A stretch of 13,016 nucleotides of DNA, from positions 1 through 13,016 of the forward strand of contig JAZHEJ010000014.1 of NCBI GenBank assembly GCA_036679665.1. Reading direction: 5' to 3'. Positions 1 through 6,600 of this stretch are shown piece by piece. The notes under the pieces were generated by a model. That model saw only the letters and a list, made by a program, of their open reading frames with translations. It was not told the DNA's origin and made no database searches. This DNA comes from Tethybacter castelli (lineage in GTDB: Bacteria; Pseudomonadota; Gammaproteobacteria; Tethybacterales; Tethybacteraceae). Both the position numbers and the translations under genes were made by a program. Position 1 is the first letter of the stretch. The number at the start of each line of letters is the position of its first letter.

Positions 1-585
1 AGCGCGTTTATGCACTACCTGCATAAATCGGTGAATTGGCGGATGTTGCTGTGGATCAGCCCCGCCGCAATCATCGGCGCCGCGGCCGCGGCTCAGTTTG
101 CCCAGAATTCGCCACCGGTGTTGTTGGTAATTGGTCTGACGGTGTTTTTGTGCTACGGTTCCTTGCGCGTCCTAAGGCAACGCAACGCAACCGACACCGC
201 GTCCCCGATCATGCCGCGTCCGCTCCAGCTAAGCGTAATCGGCTTACCCGCAGGCATAATCGGCACCTTGACCGGCACCGGCGGCGGGATCGTTATCGTG
301 CCGGGACTGGTACATATGCAGGTACCGTTAATTATTGCGATCGGCACCAGCGCCGGCAACACCTTTTTTATCGCGCTAAGCGGCACATTGTCCTATTTCG
401 GCGTCGGTGTCGACAAAGTCGCGTTGCTGGCGATGGCGCCCACCTGCGTGGTTTTCGCGCTAGTCGGGGCACAATGCGCCAACATGCTTTCGCGCAAATC
501 CTTAAGTATTGTTTATGGAGTGTTATTGGGGGTACTTGTGATTGGATTGTTGCGTTGGTTAGTGTTAGAATTGCAAATATGGTAA
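1..585 (+). CDS. TauE/SafE-family membrane permease (3' part, 5' end outside window)
   Basis: This is the C-terminal part (194 residues visible) of a polytopic membrane protein. The reading frame is open from the first base, and the first methionine at base 10 lies in the middle of a conserved family region, so the true start is upstream of the window. Several hydrophobic spans are visible. A glycine-rich GTGGGIVIVPG element preceded by a GxxxGxxxGT pattern near the middle matches the second-half repeat of the TauE/SafE (DUF81) family, whose members are about 250-270 residues long and are proposed to export sulfite, sulfoacetate or other organosulfur anions across the inner membrane. The substrate cannot be told from sequence. 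The stop codon lies inside the start of the next gene (ATGGTAA), which suggests the two are co-transcribed and translationally coupled. Confidence 0.85.
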   Translation, partial: SAFMHYLHKSVNWRMLLWISPAAIIGAAAAAQFAQNSPPVLLVIGLTVFLCYGSLRVLRQRNATDTASPIMPRPLQLSVIGLPAGIIGTLTGTGGGIVIVPGLVHMQVPLIIAIGTSAGNTFFIALSGTLSYFGVGVDKVALLAMAPTCVVFALVGAQCANMLSRKSLSIVYGVLLGVLVIGLLRWLVLELQIW

Positions 586-1034
586 AGATTGTTTATTCAT
601 TATTTGCCTGTTTGGCAACACTGGGTGCGGGAGTACTTATGCAAGTTGCCTATGCCGCTGAAAATCCGATCATGGTCGACGGCGACAATGTGGCCGCCAA
701 CGGTTATGATGTGGTGGCGTATTTTGACGGCCGGGTAAGCCGGGGCATACCGGCTTTTTCAATCGAATACCGCGACGCGACTTGGTATTTCGAATCCGAA
801 GAATCGGCCTCCACATTTCAGCGCGACCCGGAGCGTTACGAGCCTTTGTACGGCGGCTATTGCGCGTATGGAGTTTCGCAGGGCTACCTGGTTGCCACCG
901 ACCCCAACGCTTGGAGCGTGGTCAAGGGCAAGTTGTACCTGAACTACAACGCGCCGACGCGCAACCATTGGTTGTCTAGGCGCGACGAGTATATTGATCT
1001 GGCCGAAAAGCACTGGCCGCGGCTGATTAACTAA
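579..1034 (+). CDS. Secreted YHS-domain protein
   Basis: A 151-residue protein. Residues 1-27 look like a Sec signal peptide (basic start MVK, hydrophobic core, cleavage likely after AYA). The mature part is one YHS-type domain: NGYDVVAYFDG near residues 41-51, an aromatic strand ATWYFES near 67-73, a DPERYEPLYGGYCAYG block around 83-98 with a single cysteine at 95, then DPNAW and GKLYLNYN. This matches the family of stand-alone periplasmic YHS proteins of about 150 residues found in many proteobacteria. YHS domains are thought to bind metals in some proteins, but the role here is unknown. The frame is open further upstream, but that stretch lies inside the permease gene in another frame. The ATG at 579 gives the signal peptide and overlaps the permease stop by seven bases. 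Confidence 0.85.
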   Translation: MVKIVYSLFACLATLGAGVLMQVAYAAENPIMVDGDNVAANGYDVVAYFDGRVSRGIPAFSIEYRDATWYFESEESASTFQRDPERYEPLYGGYCAYGVSQGYLVATDPNAWSVVKGKLYLNYNAPTRNHWLSRRDEYIDLAEKHWPRLIN

Positions 1035-1041
1035 AGCCGAC

Positions 1042-1069
1042 TTGCGCGAGGTTGCGCAACAACTTTTTT
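1042..1069 (+). terminator. Rho-independent terminator after the YHS gene
   Basis: TTGCGC (1042-1047) and GCGCAA (1054-1059) form a perfect six-base stem around a six-base loop, followed after four bases by a run of six T (1064-1069). It lies eight bases past the YHS stop and is oriented to end that transcript. In the other direction there is no T run on the far side, so it is less likely to stop hemJ. Confidence 0.6.
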
Positions 1070-1083
1070 CCTATCTTCCTATC

Positions 1084-1491
1084 CTAAAAAGGCTTTAGCA
1101 CCACCAGTAGCACTATTGCTATCAGTAGCACGGTGGGTATTTCATTGCATAGTCGGTAAGTTGCCGGACGCAGACCGCCGTTAGCGGCAAGGTTGCGGAT
1201 TTGGCGTCCGCACCAAATATGAAATGCGACCAGCGCGACCACCAGAATCAATTTAACCGCCAGCCAGCCGTAAATCCTGAACCAGCCGAGCAGCGCCAAG
1301 CCGAGCAGAATGCTCGCGGCCATCGCCGGGCCCATGATCAACCGGTAAAGGCGTCGCTCCATGAGGGTAAAACGCTCGCGCGAGACGGCATCTTCGCTGG
1401 CGGCGTGGTAGACGAACAGTCGCGGCAGATACAAAAGCCCGGCGAACCAGCTTATCACCGCGATGATGTGCAAGGCTTTGATCCACAGCAT
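1084..1491 (-). CDS. hemJ: Protoporphyrinogen IX oxidase HemJ
   Basis: A 135-residue integral membrane protein with about four hydrophobic helices, full length for the HemJ family (formerly UPF0093). HemJ oxidises protoporphyrinogen IX to protoporphyrin IX in the inner membrane, the penultimate step of heme synthesis in bacteria lacking HemG and HemY. The family pattern is clear: KALHII near the N-terminus with the conserved histidine at residue 8, WFAGLLYLPRLFVYH (residues 15-29), MERRLYR, the conserved lysine in WLAVKL at residue 80, and the ending NEIPTVLLIAIVLLVVLKPF. The histidine and lysine correspond to residues reported as essential in cyanobacterial HemJ. The ATG lies 18 bases beyond the purL stop on the same strand, so it is probably transcribed with purL. 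No clear Shine-Dalgarno sequence precedes it. Confidence 0.88.
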   Translation of the reverse strand: MLWIKALHIIAVISWFAGLLYLPRLFVYHAASEDAVSRERFTLMERRLYRLIMGPAMAASILLGLALLGWFRIYGWLAVKLILVVALVAFHIWCGRQIRNLAANGGLRPATYRLCNEIPTVLLIAIVLLVVLKPF

Positions 1492-1509
1492 GGGTGCTAT
1501 TGTCGCACG

Positions 1510-4500
1510 CTATATTTGGCGTAAATGATTGCGGGCATTAACGAAAAAATCATGCCAAGCGGTGCATTTTTGCCAATTAGGAGGGCACCAAGACAGTTGG
1601 GCGGGGCGTACCGCCCGCTCCGGATGCGGCATCAACAAGGTAACCTTGCCGTCGGCGCTAGCGAAGCCGCACAGGCCTTGTTCAGCGCCGCAGGGGTTGG
1701 CCGGATAGGCTAATGCCGGTAGCCCGTCAGACGTTATATAGCGTAGCGCGGGCACAATTTGTGCGCTACTTGACCGGTCTTGAGGCAAGCTTACGCGCCC
1801 TTCGCCGCAGGCAAGCGGAACCGGGATGCGCGCGCCGGCAAGCGGCGCCAAAAAAGGTGAGGCCGACAGGAGAATTTCCACCTGCGTCAACCGCGCTTCA
1901 AAAACTTGGGAGCGATTAGGCAAAAACTCGGGCATCGCGCACGGTATTGGCCATAATTTAGCCAGTTTGCTTAGCGTCTGACAGCCGTTGCAGACTCCCA
2001 AAGTTAGTTTCGCGCCGGCAAAATGCGCGCTGAACATTTCGCGCAACCTTCGATTGCGCAGGATTACTTCGCTTTGGCCGATACCCGCTCCCAGGGTATC
2101 GCCGTAGGAAAAGCCGCCGGGCAGTACCAACAATTGGGTGTCCAGATCAAGTCCCGCCGCAAGTTGCGCGACCGATACGATTGATACATTAAAGCCTGCG
2201 CCGTCTAGCGCGGCCGCCATTTCAACCTGACCGTTGGTGCCTTGTTCACGCAGCACAACCGCGGTTGGCGCGGTCCCGACTATGGGCAAAGGCGAAACAT
2301 GCGCGGTTGCATAAAGTTGCGCGGCTTCACTAAAGCCGTCGACGGCGCGGCCGGGGTGGTCGCGCAGCGCGGTTATCGCTCGGGTGAGTTTGGTCCAGCT
2401 GGTAGTCAAATTGTCCAACGGTTCGTCCATCAAAGCCTGGGAGTTGCGCAGTACGCTCACGCGCTTTCGGGTGTTGGGCCGACCTACGGTCTGCGGCGGA
2501 CAAGGCAACCGGTGTTGTTTGGCGATATCCAATACCGTCGCCGCATGTTTGCTGTCGACTTCCACCACGGCGCCGGGAGCTTCGCAAAACAGTAGCTTGA
2601 CGATGCGGGCCAGATTACCTGGCGCTACCGCGTCCTTGCTCATCTCATAGCCGTCCGCGTCAAGCCCCGTTGCCGGCTGACACAAGGAGTCGATCACCAA
2701 GGTTGCGCCGCAGTTGCCAGCGAAAGCCATCTCGCATACGCAAGCTAGCAAACCGCCGTCACTGATGTCATGGTAGGCTAGCAGTAAGCCGGATTCGTGT
2801 AAGGCCTGGACGGTATTCCACCAACGTCGCAAAGAAGCCGCATCGATGTCCGGAACATCATTGCCGTCAGCGTCGTGGCAGTCAGCATAAATCGAACCGC
2901 CCAAGCCGGCGGATCCGCCGGCGCCGAGGTGCATCAGATAGGTATCGGTCCTGCCGCACAGTTGGGGTGTGAGCGTGGCGCGCACCTGATCGGTTAACGC
3001 GGTGGCGGTGGCGATGCAACAAGCGGGCGCGCTGATACGATGAGGTTTGCCGCGCTTATCTTTCCACGTCGTGCTCATCGCCAGTGAATCTTTGCCGGAA
3101 ACCACGCCTATATCCAACTCGCGGACAAATTTTGTTGCCGCGCGCACTGCCGTGATCAGCTTGCCGCGATCGGCCGGCGTGCGCCGGTTGCCCAGCCAAT
3201 TGAGAGCTAAAGCCGTGTGCCGCAGCGCGCCGATTTTGGCGGCGGCAAGATTGGTCAAAGCTTCGGCGACCGCGATTTGCCAAGGCCCGACATACTGATC
3301 CCGGCTTGTGAGCCCACCCACGTTGCGGTCGGCGATTGAGATCAAAAAAGATTTGTCGGCGACCGCGGGGTGAGCAAGTACGCGATGACAAGCGCGGGTA
3401 ATGTCCAGTTCGGCGGCCGCGGTGGCGCTTAGGGGTACATCTATAGGCAAACTCACTTCGTCAAGGCAGTCCGATTGCGTGTGCAGCAGGTCTTGCATTG
3501 GCAGGTCGACACAGGTGTTGTTCTTGCAGGTCGCGACAAAACGTCCGTGGTCTGCGACCGAACCGATAACCGCAAGCGGGCAACGTTCACGATCGCACAA
3601 TGCGCACAATGCGTTCAAGCGATCAGGAGCAATCAACGCCACATAGCGCTCTTGGGATTCATTGCACAATATTTCGGCGTCAACCAAGTCGGCCTGCGCT
3701 ATCGGTATGTCGGCAAGGTTTAACGTACAACCGTCAGGTGCGACCAGTTCAGCGACGGCGTTACCTAGTCCGCCGGCACCGACGTCATGCAAACTGCGCA
3801 GCGGGTTGTCGACGTCGCTTTGACAAGCATCGATAACTTCCTGGACACGCCTTTGCATGTCGGCGTTGGCGCGTTGCACGGATACAAGCGATGGCTGCTC
3901 ATCCAGTTCGCCGCTCGCCGCGGAACCGCCGCCGATCCCGATGCGCATGCCCGGACCGCCGAGTTGAACGATCAAATCATTTACATTCGGCTTCAACTTG
4001 GTCGCATGCGCGCCGTTGATGATGCCGCAGCCAGCCGCGAACATCACCGGTTTGTGAAATCCCAGTTGCGCACCAGCGATATTTTGTTCGTAGGCACGGC
4101 AAAATCCGCCGACGGTCGGCCGGCCAAATTCGTTGCCGAACGATGTTGCCCCCAGCGGAGCTTCCAGCATGATCTGAGCCGCTGAGGCCAGTTGGGAAGG
4201 TGCGGGACTTGTCACCGCGGATTGGGGCAACTCAGACAAATGCGGATAAGAAACGATGTAGCCGGCGAGGCCGGCGCGGCTTGTCGCGCCGCGTCCGGTT
4301 GCAACTTCGTCACGGATTTCGCCGCCGATTCCGGTTGCGGCTCCTGGAAACGGAGCAATTCCGGTGGGATGATTGTGAGTTTCGGCTTTGAATACCGAAT
4401 GCAAACAAAGTTCAGGGGTTTCAAGAGTGTGCCAGCGATGTGAATCAGGCATCCGCTTAAAGTCATTGGGAAGTTCGGCAGGCAAAATCGCCGCGTTGTC

Positions 4501-5190
4501 CTCGTAGGCTGAGACGGCGCTATCGTCGGTCAGGGTGGATTTGAGGTCAGCGAGCAAAGGCAGTGGATTAGTCAAATTAGGCCAAGATGATTTGAAAAAA
4601 TGATGGCGAGCATGCTCGCAGCCGGTTTGAACGAACATTGCCAGTTCAGCCTGGGTGGCAAGGCGGTCCAGTTTGGCAAGCTTGGCGTTTAAGTTGCGCA
4701 GCTCGTCGTCTGCTAAATCTATGCCGATTTGGGTTAAAACGGATGTCGGATCGACGCTTGCTAACGGAGTAATAAGCTTCGGGGTAACAAAAAAATCTGC
4801 GCCCCAGGTCGAAATTTTGTCTGCCGGCAAAATTTCTTCTAGCAACGGGTCGTGGTGTGGTGTGTCGTTCGGATACCAGACGCCGCGGCACACGTGTTTG
4901 ATCTTGTTCAGGCCGCACAAACCAAGCAGACCGTTGGCTTTTTCAGACCAGCTGCTTAGCGTTTGGCGGCGAGCCACCCTCAATTGGCCATAACTTGGAA
5001 AATCTGTCACTTGCGCACACAGCATATGTTTCAACACGGCTTCATCTTCAGAACTCGGGACGCGGTGCCATAGCGCCAGATATACCCAACGGCCGATATT
5101 AATATCGCCATGGGCATCGGTACCGCGCAAACGACCGGTAAATGCTTCGCCCCGCAAAAATTGTCGGATATGGTTGTGCTCAGCTGGCAC
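1510..5190 (-). CDS. purL: Phosphoribosylformylglycinamidine synthase, large fused type, with internal gap
   Basis: PurL turns formylglycinamide ribonucleotide, ATP and glutamine into FGAM, the fourth step of purine synthesis. The protein has 1226 residues; the E. coli enzyme has 1295. From the N-terminus come a PurS-like domain (LRG near 13, WSEKA near 82), a linker, two AIRS-like synthetase halves and a class I glutaminase domain. Visible motifs include ETHNHP (H272, H274), EIRDE, HDVGAGGL, SGKDS and YHDISDGGL. The glutaminase triad is complete: C1067 in GVCNGC, with H1189 and E1191 in PHPE. Two oddities stand out. The usual SEHCRH reads CEHARH (191-196), and about 39 residues are missing between GPWQ and EALTN (near 638-643). 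The longest frame begins at a GTG (5188-5190) with no Shine-Dalgarno; alignment of the N-terminus supports it. Frame and catalytic residues otherwise look functional, but the gap leaves activity in doubt. hemJ follows closely. Confidence 0.93.
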   Translation of the reverse strand: MPAEHNHIRQFLRGEAFTGRLRGTDAHGDINIGRWVYLALWHRVPSSEDEAVLKHMLCAQVTDFPSYGQLRVARRQTLSSWSEKANGLLGLCGLNKIKHVCRGVWYPNDTPHHDPLLEEILPADKISTWGADFFVTPKLITPLASVDPTSVLTQIGIDLADDELRNLNAKLAKLDRLATQAELAMFVQTGCEHARHHFFKSSWPNLTNPLPLLADLKSTLTDDSAVSAYEDNAAILPAELPNDFKRMPDSHRWHTLETPELCLHSVFKAETHNHPTGIAPFPGAATGIGGEIRDEVATGRGATSRAGLAGYIVSYPHLSELPQSAVTSPAPSQLASAAQIMLEAPLGATSFGNEFGRPTVGGFCRAYEQNIAGAQLGFHKPVMFAAGCGIINGAHATKLKPNVNDLIVQLGGPGMRIGIGGGSAASGELDEQPSLVSVQRANADMQRRVQEVIDACQSDVDNPLRSLHDVGAGGLGNAVAELVAPDGCTLNLADIPIAQADLVDAEILCNESQERYVALIAPDRLNALCALCDRERCPLAVIGSVADHGRFVATCKNNTCVDLPMQDLLHTQSDCLDEVSLPIDVPLSATAAAELDITRACHRVLAHPAVADKSFLISIADRNVGGLTSRDQYVGPWQIAVAEALTNLAAAKIGALRHTALALNWLGNRRTPADRGKLITAVRAATKFVRELDIGVVSGKDSLAMSTTWKDKRGKPHRISAPACCIATATALTDQVRATLTPQLCGRTDTYLMHLGAGGSAGLGGSIYADCHDADGNDVPDIDAASLRRWWNTVQALHESGLLLAYHDISDGGLLACVCEMAFAGNCGATLVIDSLCQPATGLDADGYEMSKDAVAPGNLARIVKLLFCEAPGAVVEVDSKHAATVLDIAKQHRLPCPPQTVGRPNTRKRVSVLRNSQALMDEPLDNLTTSWTKLTRAITALRDHPGRAVDGFSEAAQLYATAHVSPLPIVGTAPTAVVLREQGTNGQVEMAAALDGAGFNVSIVSVAQLAAGLDLDTQLLVLPGGFSYGDTLGAGIGQSEVILRNRRLREMFSAHFAGAKLTLGVCNGCQTLSKLAKLWPIPCAMPEFLPNRSQVFEARLTQVEILLSASPFLAPLAGARIPVPLACGEGRVSLPQDRSSSAQIVPALRYITSDGLPALAYPANPCGAEQGLCGFASADGKVTLLMPHPERAVRPAQLSWCPPNWQKCTAWHDFFVNARNHLRQI

Positions 5191-5329
5191 GGTCGCAAAA
5201 TTTTAACAAAAATCAAGCTTTATGTGGGTTGCCAGGATGCTAATTTTGCATGTTTGGGTTGTAAGGCAATCTTTTTTGACGGGCGGCGCATATAAAAAAC
5301 AAACCAGCCAGATGACATTTATGGTTAAC

Positions 5330-5366
5330 CTTGCCGGTTTGTAAAATAATCAGCTAAATAACATAA
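5330..5366 (+). promoter_or_regulatory. Possible promoter of tRNA-Val
   Basis: TTGCCG (5331-5336) and TAAATA (5355-5360) are separated by 18 bases and sit just before the tRNA-Val gene, in an A/T-rich stretch. The match to a sigma-70 promoter is moderate and the start would fall very near the first tRNA base, so an alternative -10 (TAAAAT, 5342-5347) is possible. The rest of 5191-5366 holds no gene. It must also contain the purL promoter on the minus strand, which I cannot pin down. Confidence 0.3.
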
Positions 5367-5441
5367 GGGCGCGTAGCTCAGCGGTAGAGCGCTGCATTCA
5401 CATTGCAGAAGTCGCTGGTTCGAAACCAGCCGTGCCCACCA
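5367..5441 (+). tRNA. tRNA-Val (anticodon CAC)
   Basis: A 75-base cloverleaf. The acceptor stem pairs GGGCGCG with CGTGCCC (one G-U), the D stem GCTC/GAGC, the anticodon stem CTGCA/TGCAG around loop TTCACAT, and the T stem GCTGG/CCAGC around loop TTCGAAA. The discriminator base is A and CCA is encoded (5439-5441). The anticodon CAC reads the valine codon GTG only, so another valine tRNA must exist elsewhere for the remaining codons. Confidence 0.96.
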
Positions 5442-5454
5442 GCGATAAGCATGC

Positions 5455-5483
5455 CAATTTATGGCAGGGCGTAGTTTTATAAT
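5455..5483 (+). promoter_or_regulatory. Possible pyrB promoter
   Basis: A perfect -10 hexamer TATAAT lies at 5478-5483, between tRNA-Val and pyrB. The -35 region at the right spacing (5455-5460) is poor. Transcription would start near 5490 and give a leader of about 110 bases before pyrB, containing a T-rich tract at about 5509-5527 and a possible short leader frame. Confidence 0.35.
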
Positions 5484-5600
5484 CTAGCTCATCAAGCGCG
5501 CGTTGTCATTTTTTATTTGTTTGTTTGCTACGAAGCCGGGACATGAGCGGTAAGTTGGCGCGCGACGCGACGTTCGCCATTACTGGCAAGCTTTGATTTG

Positions 5601-6563
5601 ATGTTTAGCGACGAGGCGAGACAGTTCGATTCCAAATCCGGCAAGCTAATTCATTTGTTAACTTTGGAGGGTGTCGCAGCAAGCTTGTATCGGGATCTGT
5701 TTGCGCAAGCTGGAGAGTATATCGACCCGAGCAGCGGGCGAATTCGCAAAAGCGCCGCATTATGCGACCGCTTACTTATCAACGCTTTTTTTGAATCGTC
5801 GACGCGTACCAGAATGGCGTTTGAGATCGCCGCAAAATCAATGTCGGCCGAGGTGGTTAATTTCGATATGGCCGGTTCGTCGGCCACAGCCAAAGGAGAG
5901 TCTTACGCCGACACGATCAGTACCATAGTCGCCTTGGGCGCGGATCTGCTGGTGATACGCCATGGCGAAGACGGCGCGGTGGCGCAAGCTAGCGCTCTTG
6001 TTCCTGACGGCGTGGCACTGATTAACGGTGGCGATGGATGCAACGCGCACCCTAGCCAAGGTTTGCTCGACGCGTGGACGATCACGCGCCGCAAAGGAAA
6101 AGTCGCCGGCCTTAGGATCGCGATCGTCGGCGACATAGTGCATTCGCGCGTCGCCCATTCGCTTGTGCACGCGTTTACGACACTTGACGCGAAACAAGTG
6201 AGCTTGGCCGGGCCGCCTGAATTGTTGCCTGAGTCGCCGTTGCCTGCCGGCGTCGATCTTAGCGAAGATGTCGATAAGGCTGTTACCGCCGCGGACGTGA
6301 TCGTCGTGCTACGCATGCAGTACGAACGGATGGATGATCAAGAAGCGAAGCAGTCGCGCTCCGGATACACGGCCAACTATTGTATTGACCGACGACGAGT
6401 GGCGATGGCCGCACCTGACGTGATGGTTATGCACCCGGGACCGCTCAATCGCGGCATGGAACTGACATCGGAAGTCGCGGATGGCGAGCATTCAAGCATT
6501 TTGCAACAGGTTACCAACGGAGTGGCCATGCGCATGGCGATCATGCAAATGTTGCTAGCCTGA
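5601..6563 (+). CDS. pyrB: Aspartate carbamoyltransferase catalytic subunit
   Basis: PyrB condenses carbamoyl phosphate with aspartate to N-carbamoyl-aspartate, the first committed step of pyrimidine synthesis, in the cytosol. The 320-residue protein has the carbamoyl-phosphate loop FFESSTRTR (63-71), the 80s-type loop SATAKGES with lysine 98, RHGEDG around 120, INGGDGCNAHPSQ with histidine 150, the GDIVHSRVA block of the aspartate domain, and the closing HPGPLNRGMEL. The set is complete and looks active. The length and the N-terminal extension before LTLEG resemble the long pseudomonad form, which works with an inactive dihydroorotase-like partner (PyrC'), but no such gene follows and no pyrI is present. 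The ATG at 5601 is chosen; an adjacent TTG at 5598 would add one residue. No Shine-Dalgarno sequence is obvious. The gene faces the next one tail to tail with 37 bases between. Confidence 0.93.
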   Translation: MFSDEARQFDSKSGKLIHLLTLEGVAASLYRDLFAQAGEYIDPSSGRIRKSAALCDRLLINAFFESSTRTRMAFEIAAKSMSAEVVNFDMAGSSATAKGESYADTISTIVALGADLLVIRHGEDGAVAQASALVPDGVALINGGDGCNAHPSQGLLDAWTITRRKGKVAGLRIAIVGDIVHSRVAHSLVHAFTTLDAKQVSLAGPPELLPESPLPAGVDLSEDVDKAVTAADVIVVLRMQYERMDDQEAKQSRSGYTANYCIDRRRVAMAAPDVMVMHPGPLNRGMELTSEVADGEHSSILQQVTNGVAMRMAIMQMLLA

Positions 6564-6600
6564 CCTAGGTTTTTAGGCCTACTTCGTTGCCGGCGATTAG

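Noticed and set aside
36..578. Open plus-strand frame running in front of the YHS gene
   Set aside because: It overlaps the permease gene in another frame and its translation is arginine-rich shadow sequence; the signal peptide starts at 579.
5299..5342. Inverted repeat ACAAACC / GGTTTGT around a 30-base gap
   Set aside because: The stem is only seven base pairs with a long loop and no T run in a suitable place; it could be chance in an A/T-rich spacer.
6564..6600. Possible bidirectional terminator between pyrB and the 715-residue gene (CCTA/TAGG)
   Set aside because: The stem is only four base pairs with no proper T tract after it.
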